A stretch of DNA of 64,000 bases from LMUY01 sp964235495 (GTDB taxonomy: Bacteria; Pseudomonadota; Alphaproteobacteria; Acetobacterales; Acetobacteraceae), in NCBI GenBank assembly GCA_964235495.1, contig CAXSAX010000009.1:37236-101235 (forward strand). Direction: 5' to 3'. The stretch's first letter is position 1. Each line of letters begins with the position of its first letter. The notes under the pieces are model-generated. The model was not told the origin of the DNA, did not search any database, and saw nothing but the letters and a program-made list of their open reading frames with translations. Shown piece after piece: positions 8,233 to 16,698 of this stretch. A program made the position numbers and the translations under genes.

Positions 8233-8262
8233 GGGGCCCCGGGCTGGCGAGCCCGGGACCCC
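8233..8262 (-). terminator. GC-rich hairpin after the S53 gene
   Basis: A 13-bp stem (GGGGCCCCGGGCT against AGCCCGGGACCCC, one mismatch, loop GGCG) lies just past the stop of the minus-strand sedolisin gene. There is no long T run, so it may act as a factor-assisted terminator or mRNA stabiliser. Confidence 0.5.
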
Positions 8263-8286
8263 GACACCGCGGACGTCAGAGCAGCG

Positions 8287-10464
8287 TCAGTAGTTGATCA
8301 GCAGGTTAGTCACGTTCACGCTGCCCAGCCCGGTCACGAAGTTCCAGCCGAGGCTTTCCGAGTAGGCGGGCGTCAGCTTGCCGGCCGTGGTGGACAGCAC
8401 GCCGATGCCGGCCGTGGAGGCCGCGTTGGTGAAGCAGTTCGGCGAGCCGGCCTGGCACGGCAGGGCGTTGTCTCCGCGCGTGATCTCGTTGAACACGCAC
8501 GCCACGGAGATGGCGGCGCCCTCGTTGGACTTGCAGGTGGTCAGCAGGGTCGGGTTGCTGAACTGCAGCTGAGCCAGCTGGTAGAGCCGCGGCGCGGCCA
8601 GGCCCACGTTGCCGCCCTTGTACTGCACCACCAGCGCCTCGATGCCGCCGAAGATCGGCGCCGAGAAGGAGGTGCCGCCGGCCGCGTTGCCGAACACGTC
8701 GTTGACGTTGGTGAAATCGCAGGCCGTGCCGCCCTCGCTGGTGTCGGACATGCAGAACACGTAGAAATGGTTCCAGATGCCGTTGGAGGCGAACAGCGAG
8801 GCGTCCGGCAGCCCGCGCACGTGGTCGTTCGGCACGCCCAGCACGCCAGTCGATTGCCAGTCGGGCTTGGTGTAGTAAAGGCTCTTGCCGCCGCTGCCGC
8901 CCACGAGGTTCAGCAAGGACTGCTTCGGCAGGTTGCAGTAGGGGATGGCCCCCGTGGCTCCCGCAGCCGTCCAGATCACCGAGCTGGCGCAGCTGTCATC
9001 CCACGGAATCTCGGGGATGTAGGACTTGGCCGAGCCGTCGCTGGCCGTGTTGCTCGTCGTCCAGTAGGTGCTGTTCTTGCCGTCGACCGTGTCGCTGAAA
9101 TCGGTGCCGCCGATGCCCGTCACGTAGGGGTTGGAGGCAAGGCCGTTGACCGCCAGACCGCCGGTCGCCTCTTTGGCGCTCGGGCTGTCGCACCCGGCGG
9201 CGGCGCTGTCGCCGGTCGAGACGAACACCGAAATGCCCTCGGCGGCCGCTTGCTCGACCAATTGCGTCCACATCGACAGGAACGAGAGGCCGTTGCCGAT
9301 CTCGCAGCCGCCGTAGCTGACGGTGATCACCGAGCCGCGTGGCCCGACGTTGACCAGGCCCTGCAGCGTGGTCATGACGCCGAACGTGGTGTCCGTCCCG
9401 GCGCAGCTCGCCTCGATGATGGTGGCGTCGGGCGCCACCGCGCTCGACCACTCGGCATCGAGGGCGGCTTCGCCTTCGTCGCCGGTGAAGCCGGGGTCGG
9501 CGCACCCGCCGGGGTGCACGCTCTGCAACGTGCCGGTGAAGCCCGACAGGCCGAAGCCGGAGCGGAAGGTGTTCCAGTCGGCCGGGTTGATGTCGGTCTG
9601 CTCGGCCACAATCAGCGTGACGCCCTTGCCGGTCAGCTTGTAGTGCGAGGCGCCCGTGTTGGGGTTGTAGATGTTGGGCGAGCCGTTGCGCGCCGTATTA
9701 ACGTTGTAGATCGTCGCGAAGTCGGACGGGGTGACGGCGAAGTAGGTCCTCGCACCGTCCGGCACGGTGAAGCCGGGCGCTGGCTGGGTGACGCTCCACT
9801 GCCCGGTGGCGCCGTTCCTGCGGACCGCGCCGACCGGCTTCAGGGCCGGCTTCGGAAAGAAGTTGCTGAGGGTCACGCCATGCACCACGCCGCTAAGGGC
9901 GGCCGGGATGACGGGGGCCGAGGCGTTGGCCAGGTGGTGCTCGCCGGCGACGTTGATCACGTCGTGCAACTCGGTGCGGAAGGTGTGCGCCACCTGGCCG
10001 GCGGTGCCGGAAAAGTCGATCGACATCATGTTGGGCGAAATCTGGCCCACGGCGAAGCCCTCGGTGCGCAGCCAGCCGGCGACCTGCTGCACGTCAGCTT
10101 GCGAGGGGCCGAAGGCTGCGCCGAACTCGGCGGGCTCCACCCATCTGTGGAAGTTGGCCGAGGCCGGATCGAGCTGCTGCTTCACCAGTGCGTCCAGCGC
10201 TGCCTGCCGCTCGGCCGGCCGGTTGAGCACGAGCTGCAGATGCTGAAGCGCCGTTCCGGCCGCCAGGACGCCGGCGTCGGATACGACGTGCATCGCAAGC
10301 GGGGCGTCGTAGTCGAGGGATTGCCCGTGCGCGGGATCGAGCGGCGCGGTGATCAGGGAGGTGGCGGCGGGCACCGCCGGCACCGCCGCTTCAACGGCTC
10401 CCGGCAACGCGGCGGTGATGAGCGCGCCGCAGACGATGGACTTGATCACGGTTCGATTCGGCAC
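8287..10464 (-). CDS. Exported S53 (sedolisin/pro-kumamolisin) serine-carboxyl protease
   Basis: A 725-residue preproenzyme. A signal peptide (about residues 1-26, ending AVEA) is followed by a pro-kumamolisin activation domain (about 55-200, with ANFHRWVEPAEFGAAFGP) and the subtilisin-fold catalytic domain. The S53 triad is visible: Glu332 and Asp336 in GEAALDAEW and Ser599 in AGGTSFSAPIFGG, with the oxyanion Asp419 in VSTGDSAA. S53 enzymes work at low pH and are self-activated by cleavage of the propeptide, so this should be a secreted, acid-active endopeptidase supplying peptides. It stands alone with its own upstream region and a hairpin downstream. A second sedolisin lies at 49.5 kb. Confidence 0.93.
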   Translation of the reverse strand: MPNRTVIKSIVCGALITAALPGAVEAAVPAVPAATSLITAPLDPAHGQSLDYDAPLAMHVVSDAGVLAAGTALQHLQLVLNRPAERQAALDALVKQQLDPASANFHRWVEPAEFGAAFGPSQADVQQVAGWLRTEGFAVGQISPNMMSIDFSGTAGQVAHTFRTELHDVINVAGEHHLANASAPVIPAALSGVVHGVTLSNFFPKPALKPVGAVRRNGATGQWSVTQPAPGFTVPDGARTYFAVTPSDFATIYNVNTARNGSPNIYNPNTGASHYKLTGKGVTLIVAEQTDINPADWNTFRSGFGLSGFTGTLQSVHPGGCADPGFTGDEGEAALDAEWSSAVAPDATIIEASCAGTDTTFGVMTTLQGLVNVGPRGSVITVSYGGCEIGNGLSFLSMWTQLVEQAAAEGISVFVSTGDSAAAGCDSPSAKEATGGLAVNGLASNPYVTGIGGTDFSDTVDGKNSTYWTTSNTASDGSAKSYIPEIPWDDSCASSVIWTAAGATGAIPYCNLPKQSLLNLVGGSGGKSLYYTKPDWQSTGVLGVPNDHVRGLPDASLFASNGIWNHFYVFCMSDTSEGGTACDFTNVNDVFGNAAGGTSFSAPIFGGIEALVVQYKGGNVGLAAPRLYQLAQLQFSNPTLLTTCKSNEGAAISVACVFNEITRGDNALPCQAGSPNCFTNAASTAGIGVLSTTAGKLTPAYSESLGWNFVTGLGSVNVTNLLINY

Positions 10465-10693
10465 GAGACCTCCGGACGGGTTTGAACTGCGTATCGATAG
10501 TCAATCAGCGCGCTAGCGCGCGCCTTGTGCGCAGCCCATCGGGGCCACCGAACTCAGTGCAGCAAGCCGTGAGTGAGTTTGTTTCCGGCCGTTCATGGCC
10601 GGTTCATGAATCATTGGATATAAAGTGCGTTAGTAGGTCAACAGCCAAACCGGCCTCGGCCAGGTAAATCGGTTCGGCGGTCGGAGGGCCGGC

Positions 10694-12001
10694 CTATTCG
10701 CCGTCCTCATCCAGGTAGAACTGGTCCGCGTCCTCGTCGTAGCTGTAGAGCTCGGCGTAGCGACCCCAGGCGATCACCGCGCGCATGGTGTCGTCCGCGT
10801 AGTCCGGGCTCATCACGTCCTCCAGCTCGTCGCGGAAGCGCACCGCGGAGGCGCGGTGGTTCCAGCGTTCGTCCAGCACCTGACGGATTTGCGCCACCAG
10901 CGGCACGTGCGCGCGCAGGGCCGCGCCGAACAGCGCCTTGCGCGGCTCGGTGTCGGCGGCGACGAACTGGCGCCCGGCATCCGTCACCAGCAGGTCGCCA
11001 TCCGCCAGGGTGCCCAGCCGCAGCAGCTGCAGCGCCTCGCCGAGCGGCAGCAGCTCGTCCAGCTCCAGCTGCAGCGCGGCGGCCAAGGCGGGCAGGTCCG
11101 CGCGCCCGTCATAGGGTGCCGCCCCCAGCGTCTCCAGCAGGCCGGCCATGATGTTGGTCGAGACCGGGTGCAGCGCCGTGGCCGTGGTGATGGCGGCGAG
11201 CGCGGTGCGGGTGGGGGCGCGCCGGGTCATCAGGGCGTAGATGTCGTCCACCATCTGGCGGAACGCCGGGTCCAGCCGGTCGCGCGGGTGCGGGAACGGG
11301 ACGAGCAGCTCGCTCGCGACCCGGCCGGGGTTGGAGCTGAACACCAGGACGCGGTCGCACATCAGCACCGCCTCCTCGATGTTGTGCGTCACCATCAGCA
11401 CGGACTGGATCGGCAGCTTGCCCTCCACCCACAGGTCGATCAGGTCGGTGCGCAGCGTTTCGGCCGTCAGCACGTCCAGCGCCGAGAACGGCTCGTCCAT
11501 CAGCAGCAGGTCCGGGTGCACCACCAGGGCGCGCGCCAGCCCCACGCGCTGGCGCATGCCGCCGGACAGCTCCTTGGGGTAGGCGCTCTCGTAGCCGCCG
11601 AGGCCGATCAGGTCGATCGCGTCCTCCGCCCGCTTCTCGCGCTCGGCCCGCGCCACGCCCTGCGCCTCCAGGCCCAGCTCCACGTTCTGCTGCACCGTCA
11701 GCCAGGGGAACAGGGCGAAGGACTGGAACACCATGGCCACGCCCTCCGCCGGGCCGAGCAGGGGCGCGCCGCGCCAGCGCACCTCCCCGGCGGTGGGGCG
11801 CAGCAGGCCGGAGACGATGCGCAGCAAGGTCGATTTGCCGGAGCCGGAGCGGCCCAGCAGGCCGACGATCTCGCCGGGGCGCAGCGTGAGGTCCACGTCG
11901 TCCAGCACCAGCAGGTCGGCGGTGCTGTCCTTGTGGTAGGATTGCCTGACGCCGCGCACCTCCACCAGGTTGGAGATGGCAAGAGCGGGGGTGGTGTCCA
12001 T
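10694..12001 (-). CDS. NitT/TauT-type ABC transporter ATPase with C-terminal AAA-associated domain
   Basis: A 435-residue ATPase. Walker A is GLLGRSGSGKST, the Q-loop VFQSFALFPW, the signature LSGGMRQRVGLARAL, Walker B LLLMDEPFSALD and the switch histidine VTHNIEEA. This is the nitrate/sulfonate/bicarbonate subfamily. Past residue 270 it has the extra domain (AAA-associated C) with helical segments ending in an acidic tail (SYDEDADQFYLDEDGE); this extension occurs in a subset with fused permeases. The gene follows its permease after 12 nt. Substrate is unknown, as no binding protein is encoded nearby. Confidence 0.9.
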   Translation of the reverse strand: MDTTPALAISNLVEVRGVRQSYHKDSTADLLVLDDVDLTLRPGEIVGLLGRSGSGKSTLLRIVSGLLRPTAGEVRWRGAPLLGPAEGVAMVFQSFALFPWLTVQQNVELGLEAQGVARAEREKRAEDAIDLIGLGGYESAYPKELSGGMRQRVGLARALVVHPDLLLMDEPFSALDVLTAETLRTDLIDLWVEGKLPIQSVLMVTHNIEEAVLMCDRVLVFSSNPGRVASELLVPFPHPRDRLDPAFRQMVDDIYALMTRRAPTRTALAAITTATALHPVSTNIMAGLLETLGAAPYDGRADLPALAAALQLELDELLPLGEALQLLRLGTLADGDLLVTDAGRQFVAADTEPRKALFGAALRAHVPLVAQIRQVLDERWNHRASAVRFRDELEDVMSPDYADDTMRAVIAWGRYAELYSYDEDADQFYLDEDGE

Positions 12002-12013
12002 GGCGGCGCGCCC

Positions 12014-13738
12014 CTACGCGAAGGTCAGGCGGCGGGCGGCGTAGCCGTACATCGGCCGCCAGACCGCGCGGTTGAACAGCAGCACGAAGCCGCTCATCAC
12101 GGCGACTCCCAGCACGACGCGTGGGGTGCCGTTCGGGTCGGCGGTGGCTTCGGCGATGTAGGCGCCGAGCCCGTGGGCGTGCAGGTGGTCCGTGCCCCAG
12201 GTCGCCACCTCCGCCACGATGGCGGCGTTCCAGGAGCCGCCGGACGCGGTGATTGCCCCCGTGACATAGTAGGAGAAGATGCCCGGCAGGATGACCCGGC
12301 GCCACCACAGCCAGCCGCCGATGCGGAAGTTGCTGGACGCCTCCAGCAGGTCGCCCGGAAAGGCGGCGGTCCCGGCGATGACGTTGAACAGGATGTACCA
12401 CTGGGTCCCCAGCACCATCAGCGGGGTCAGCCAGATGTCCGGGCTGAGCCGCCAGCGCACGATGGCGATGACGAAGATCGGGAAGAACAGGTTGGCCGGG
12501 AACGCCGCCAGGAACTGCGCCGCCGGCTGCGCCCGCCGCGCCCAGGTCGGTCGCAGACCGAGCCAGACGCCGACCGGCACCCAGAACGCGGTCGCCAGGA
12601 GCATCAGCACGACCACCCGGGCCATGGTGTAGCAGCCGAGCAGCAGCGCCGTGCCCAGGTCGCTCCACGCCAGGGTGGCGGATGCATAGGACACGATCTT
12701 CCACACGGCGGCCAGCGCCACGGCGGCCAGCACCACGGCGAACGCCGCATCCCCGGCACGGGACGGCGCCCGCGGCGGCGGCGCGGGCCGGTTGGCGGCG
12801 CGGGCCAGCCGCAGCCCGGTAAGCGTGCCGAACACCACGCCGAGCGCGTCCACCCCAAGGGCCAGCAGTCGGGTGCGGCGCAGCAGCTTGAGCACCCACG
12901 GGTCTTCGGTCACGGCTCCCGCCGTCATCTCGAAACGGAACTTGGCCGACCAGGCGACCAGGGGGCGGAACAGCAGCTGGTCGTAGGCGAGGATCACCAC
13001 CAGCATGGCCAGGATGGCGTAGCCCACGGCGGCCAGGTCCTTGTGGTCCAGCGCGGTCGCCACGTAGGAGCCGATGCCGGGCAGCTTCCAGGTGGTGTCC
13101 CCCACGCTGACCGCCTCGCTGTACACGACGAAGAACCAGCCGCCGGACATCGACATCATGGTGTTCCACACCAGGCCGGGCATGGCGAACGGCACCTCCA
13201 TGCGCCAGAACCTCTGCCAGGGCGACAGGCGGAACGCGGTGGCGGCCTCGGCCAGGTCCGCCGGCACGGTCTTCAGCGATTGGTAGAGGCTGAACGCCAT
13301 GTTCCAGGCCTGGCTGGTGAAGATAGCGAAGATGGCCGCCAGCTCCGCCCCCAGCACGCGGCCGGGAAACAGCCCCATGAAGAACACGACGGTGAAGGTG
13401 AGGAAGCCGATGACCGGCACCGATTGCAGGATGTCGAGGATCGGCACCAGGATCTTGCCCGCCCGTCGGCTTTTCGCGGCCCAGGTGGCGTAGGTGAGGG
13501 TGAACAGCAGCGAGCAGGCGACGGCCGCGAACATCCGCATGGTGGTGCGCAGCGCGTAGCCGGGCAGGTAGGCCGGGTCGAGGCTGATCTGCGCCACCTG
13601 GTCCAGCGGCACCACCGTGTTGCGCGCGCCGGTGGCGACGGCGAACAGCAGCCCGCCGATGCACAGGATGGCGGCCAAGTCGAACAGGTTGGGCAGGCGG
13701 CGGGCCGATGCGAAGGCCGGGAAGCTTGATCCGGACAT
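12014..13738 (-). CDS. Fused two-domain ABC transporter permease (anion type)
   Basis: A 574-residue integral membrane protein made of two MetI-like permease units in tandem. The first unit has EAA-loop sequence LAEAATAFRLSPWQRFWRMEVPFA and the second LLEASSNFRIGGWLWWRRVILPG. About twelve hydrophobic segments can be picked out. Fused permeases of this type pair with the NitT/TauT ATPase group and serve both halves of the membrane pore. I chose the ATG giving MSGSSFPAF; the 32 codons upstream are Arg/Pro-rich and precede a weak start. It is the first gene of a two-gene operon with the ATPase. Confidence 0.9.
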   Translation of the reverse strand: MSGSSFPAFASARRLPNLFDLAAILCIGGLLFAVATGARNTVVPLDQVAQISLDPAYLPGYALRTTMRMFAAVACSLLFTLTYATWAAKSRRAGKILVPILDILQSVPVIGFLTFTVVFFMGLFPGRVLGAELAAIFAIFTSQAWNMAFSLYQSLKTVPADLAEAATAFRLSPWQRFWRMEVPFAMPGLVWNTMMSMSGGWFFVVYSEAVSVGDTTWKLPGIGSYVATALDHKDLAAVGYAILAMLVVILAYDQLLFRPLVAWSAKFRFEMTAGAVTEDPWVLKLLRRTRLLALGVDALGVVFGTLTGLRLARAANRPAPPPRAPSRAGDAAFAVVLAAVALAAVWKIVSYASATLAWSDLGTALLLGCYTMARVVVLMLLATAFWVPVGVWLGLRPTWARRAQPAAQFLAAFPANLFFPIFVIAIVRWRLSPDIWLTPLMVLGTQWYILFNVIAGTAAFPGDLLEASSNFRIGGWLWWRRVILPGIFSYYVTGAITASGGSWNAAIVAEVATWGTDHLHAHGLGAYIAEATADPNGTPRVVLGVAVMSGFVLLFNRAVWRPMYGYAARRLTFA

Positions 13739-13899
13739 GGGCGGTCCTCGCAGTGCCGGGTGCGGCCAGGGTTCCGCCTGCCCATAGCGATGCAGCGCGG
13801 CGCTGTCACGCCGGACGCGGCTGACGCGGGGCAAGGCTGCGTGGTCACGAAGCGTTAAGCAACACCGGCCTACGATGCGTTTTGCACGAGGAGCCGGCC

Positions 13900-14286
13900 A
13901 TGGACGTCATCGAGGACGCGCTCGCGATCCATGCGCGCATCAGCGCGGGCCTCAAGGCGGCGATTCGTGCGCCGCACGGGGTGGACCCGAGCAGCATCCA
14001 GACGGACCGGACCTGCGAGTTCGGCGTGTGGATCTATGGGGCCGAGGGGATGCGGCACAGCGCGCTGCCGGAGTACCAGTCGCTGAAGAACGTCCACAAG
14101 CGGTTCCACCAGGCGGCCTACGTGGCGCTGTGCCTGTGCCGCACCGGCAAGCGGGCGGATGCGGAGCGCTCGATTACCGAAGGCGAGTTCCAGAAGCTTT
14201 CGCAGGACATGATCGCCCGGCTGCTGGCGCTCAAACGGGCGCTTCGGGCCTCGGCGACGACCCGGCAGTGCGTGGGCGTCCCCTGA
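13900..14286 (+). CDS. Stand-alone CZB (chemoreceptor zinc-binding) domain protein
   Basis: A 128-residue protein consisting almost entirely of a CZB domain, which binds zinc through three His and one Cys. The hallmark CEFGVWIYG lies near residue 44, a first histidine in AIHARIS near residue 10, and the others in NVHKRFHQAAY. CZB is usually the C-terminal domain of chemoreceptors or of diguanylate cyclases such as DgcZ and senses zinc or hypochlorous acid; a free copy could bind another signalling protein. GAGGAG precedes the chosen ATG by 6 nt. It is convergent with dut and no chemotaxis gene is visible nearby. Confidence 0.82.
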   Translation: MDVIEDALAIHARISAGLKAAIRAPHGVDPSSIQTDRTCEFGVWIYGAEGMRHSALPEYQSLKNVHKRFHQAAYVALCLCRTGKRADAERSITEGEFQKLSQDMIARLLALKRALRASATTRQCVGVP

Positions 14287-14288
14287 GG

Positions 14289-14753
14289 CTAGGCCCGTCC
14301 GGTCGAGCCGAATCCCTGGCCGCCGCGCACGCTGCGGGCCGAGAACGCCTCCACGACGTGCAGGTCCGGCCGCATGATCGGCACGAACAGCAGCTGGGCA
14401 AACCGCTCGCCGGGCTGCAGCTCGATCGCCGCGCCGCCGGCCGGGTTGCGGTTCCAGGCGCTGACCAGCAGCGGCCCGGTGTAGTCCGGGTCGATCAGCC
14501 CCACCGTGTTGCCCAGCACCAGGCCTTTGCCGTGCCCCAGCCCCGAGCGCGGCAGCACCAGCGCCGCCAGGTTCGGGTCCGCCAGGTGCAGCGCAAACCC
14601 GGTCGGCACCAGCGCCGGCGCGCCGCCCGGCGCCAGCCGCAGCGGCGCGTCCAGGCAGGCGTGCAGGTCGATTGCGGCGGCCATGGCGCTCTGGTAGCGG
14701 GGAAGGCCCCATTCGTGCAGGCGGGCGTCCAGCACCACCATCTCTACTCTCAT
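14289..14753 (-). CDS. dut: Deoxyuridine 5'-triphosphate nucleotidohydrolase (dUTPase)
   Basis: Hydrolyses dUTP to dUMP and pyrophosphate, keeping uracil out of DNA. The product has 154 residues, as expected for the trimeric dUTPase. Conserved motifs in order: AAAIDLHACLDAP (motif 1), PRSGLGHGKGLVLGN (motif 2), GLIDPDYTGPLLV (motif 3, catalytic Asp), PGERFAQLLFVPI (motif 4) and the P-loop-like C-terminal arm RGGQGFGSTGR (motif 5). Its ATG overlaps the coaBC stop by 4 nt (ATGA), so it ends the ubiE-coaBC-dut operon. Confidence 0.96.
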   Translation of the reverse strand: MRVEMVVLDARLHEWGLPRYQSAMAAAIDLHACLDAPLRLAPGGAPALVPTGFALHLADPNLAALVLPRSGLGHGKGLVLGNTVGLIDPDYTGPLLVSAWNRNPAGGAAIELQPGERFAQLLFVPIMRPDLHVVEAFSARSVRGGQGFGSTGRA

Positions 14754-15931
14754 GCCAAGGCGTCCGCGATGCGGGCGGCCAGGCGGGCGGCCACCTCGGT
14801 CTTGGGCAGCATGGGCCAGTCCTCGGCACCCTCCGCCGTGACCAGGCGCACCTGGTTGGCCTCGCCCGCCATGATGCCGGTGGCGGGGCGCACGTCGTTG
14901 GCGAGGATCCAGTCGCAGCCCTTGCGCACCCGCTTGGCCGCGGCGTTGGCGGCCACGTCCTGCGTCTCGGCGGCAAAGCCCACCACGAGGCGGGGGCGCA
15001 GCGGGCCGGGGGCGGCCAGGGTCGCCAGGATGTCCGGGTTGGGCCGCAGCGTCAGGGTGGGCGGAGCGGCGCCGGGCTGCTTCTTCAGCTTGTGCTCCGC
15101 CGGGTCCACGCGCCAGTCCGCGACCGCCGCGGCGCACACCGCCACGTCCGCCGGCAAGGCAGCCTGGCATGCCGCCAGCATCTCCGCCGCTGTTTCCACT
15201 TGGCGCACGGTTGCACCCGGCGGCATGGGCTGCGCCGTGGGGCCGCTCACCAGCGTCACCCGCGCGCCCAGCCGGAGCAGCGCCGCGGCGATGGCCGCCC
15301 CTTGGCGCCCGGAGGAGCGGTTGGCGATGTAGCGCACCGGGTCGATCGGCTCGTGGGTGGGGCCGCTGGTGACCAGGGCGTGGCGGCCGGCCAGCGGCTG
15401 CGGCGATGCAAAGGCCTCGATCGCGGCCAGGATGGCGGCGGGCTCCGCCAGGCGGCCGGGGCCGAACTCGTGGCAGGCCATCTCGCCCTCATCCGGGCCC
15501 ACGAAATGCACGCCGCGGCTGCGCAGGGTGGCGACGTTGGCGACGGTGGCCGGGTGCTGCCACATCCGCACGTTCATGGCGGGCGCGGCCAGCACCGGCT
15601 TGTCGGTGGCGAGCAGGACCGTGGTGGCCAGGTCGTGCGACCGCCCGGCGGCCATGGCGGCCAGGATATCCGCGCTGGCGGGCGCCACCACCAGCAGGTC
15701 GGCGGCGCGGGAGAGCTGGATATGGCCCATCTCGCTTTCGTCGGTCAGCGACCACAAATCGGTGTAGACCTTGGTTTCGGTCAGCGCCTGCAGGCTGAGC
15801 GGGGTGACGAAGCGGGCGCCGCCCTCGGTCAGCACGCCGGTCACGCCATGCTCCGCGCGGCGCAGCAGCCGCACCAGCTCCAGCGCCTTGTAGGCGGCGA
15901 TCCCGCCGGAGACGATCAGCAAGACCCTCAA
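14750..15931 (-). CDS. coaBC: Bifunctional phosphopantothenoylcysteine decarboxylase/phosphopantothenate-cysteine ligase
   Basis: Carries out two steps of coenzyme A synthesis. The N-terminal CoaC half is a flavoprotein, with VSGGIAAYKALELVRLL at the very start and the active-site PAMNVRMW; the CoaB half has VTSGPTHEPIDPVRYIANRSSGRQG, split here as VTSGPTHEPIDPVR and NRSSGRQGAAI, then LKKQPGAAP and VVGFAAETQDV. The start is TTG, giving a protein that begins directly at the conserved first strand; this TTG overlaps the ubiE stop (TTGA). The open frame upstream is antisense to no known extension. 393 residues is normal. Confidence 0.95.
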   Translation of the reverse strand: MRVLLIVSGGIAAYKALELVRLLRRAEHGVTGVLTEGGARFVTPLSLQALTETKVYTDLWSLTDESEMGHIQLSRAADLLVVAPASADILAAMAAGRSHDLATTVLLATDKPVLAAPAMNVRMWQHPATVANVATLRSRGVHFVGPDEGEMACHEFGPGRLAEPAAILAAIEAFASPQPLAGRHALVTSGPTHEPIDPVRYIANRSSGRQGAAIAAALLRLGARVTLVSGPTAQPMPPGATVRQVETAAEMLAACQAALPADVAVCAAAVADWRVDPAEHKLKKQPGAAPPTLTLRPNPDILATLAAPGPLRPRLVVGFAAETQDVAANAAAKRVRKGCDWILANDVRPATGIMAGEANQVRLVTAEGAEDWPMLPKTEVAARLAARIADALA

Positions 15932-16671
15932 AGGCGGCGGCCGGTGTGGATGGCCGCGATGCCGCCCGTGAGGTTGCGGTGGCGCACCTGCGACAGGCCG
16001 GCTTGCTGCATCAGCTCCTCCAGCGCTTCCTGGTCGGGGAAGGTGCGGATGCTCTCGGCGAGGTAGCGGTAGCTGTCCGCATCCCCCGCCACCGCCTGGC
16101 CGAGCCGGGGCAGCACGGCGAACGACCACGCGTCGTACACCGGCGCCAGCACCGCCACCTGCACGCGGGAGAACTCCAGGCAGGCGAAGCGTCCGCCCGG
16201 CCGCAGCACCCGGCGCGCCTCCCGCAGGGCGGCCGGCTTGTCGGTCACGTTGCGCAGGCCGAACGCGATGCTGACAACATCGACACAGCGGTCGGGCAGG
16301 GGCAGCGCTTCCGCGTCGGCCACCAGGAAGGCGACGCCGGCGGCCTGGCCGCGGCTGGCCGCACGCTCCCGGCCCACGTCAAGCATGGCGGCGTTGATGT
16401 CGGACAGCACCGCCGGGCCACCGCCGGCGCTGCGCCAGCCGAAGGCGATGTCCCCGGTGCCGCCGGCGAGGTCCAGCAGGGTGCGGTTGGGGGCGGGCTG
16501 CAGGGCTGCGACGAAGGCGCGCTTCCAGGCGCGGTGGATGCCGAGCGACATGAGGTCGTTCATCACGTCGTAGCGTGCGGCGACGCTGTCGAACACGGCG
16601 CGCACCATCGGCTTCTTGGCCTCGCGCGGGACGGTGCGGTAGCCGAAATCGGTGGTCGGGTTGTCCGTCAT
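15928..16671 (-). CDS. ubiE: Ubiquinone/menaquinone biosynthesis C-methyltransferase
   Basis: Methylates the 2-polyprenyl-6-methoxy-1,4-benzoquinol ring in ubiquinone synthesis. 247 residues from the ATG giving MTDNPTTDFGYRTVP. Diagnostic pieces: VFDSVAARYDVMNDLMSLGIHR, here RYDVMNDLMSLGIHRAWK; motif I LLDLAGGTGDIAF; VSIAFGLRNVTDKPAALRE; and the C-terminal NLTGGIAAIHTGRRL. It is divergent from fpg with 27 nt between the starts. In many alphaproteobacteria ubiB follows ubiE; here coaBC follows directly through a TTGA overlap. Confidence 0.95.
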   Translation of the reverse strand: MTDNPTTDFGYRTVPREAKKPMVRAVFDSVAARYDVMNDLMSLGIHRAWKRAFVAALQPAPNRTLLDLAGGTGDIAFGWRSAGGGPAVLSDINAAMLDVGRERAASRGQAAGVAFLVADAEALPLPDRCVDVVSIAFGLRNVTDKPAALREARRVLRPGGRFACLEFSRVQVAVLAPVYDAWSFAVLPRLGQAVAGDADSYRYLAESIRTFPDQEALEELMQQAGLSQVRHRNLTGGIAAIHTGRRL

Positions 16672-16698
16672 GCCGCCAGGATATAGCGTGCGCCGCGC

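Noticed and set aside
10440..10470. tRNA-like GGTTCGATTC motif
   Set aside because: It lies in the first codons of the sedolisin gene and no cloverleaf can be formed.
7714..10485. 923-codon plus-strand frame over the first sedolisin
   Set aside because: Shadow of the acyl-CoA dehydrogenase and S53 genes; no recognisable motifs.
10482..10667. 61-codon plus-strand frame in the gap upstream of the sedolisin
   Set aside because: No ribosome binding site, no family-like features, and it overlaps the likely promoter region of the divergent gene.
10856..13729. 957-codon plus-strand frame over the ABC transporter
   Set aside because: Antisense to ATPase and permease with conserved motifs; repetitive Gln/His/Gly-rich translation.
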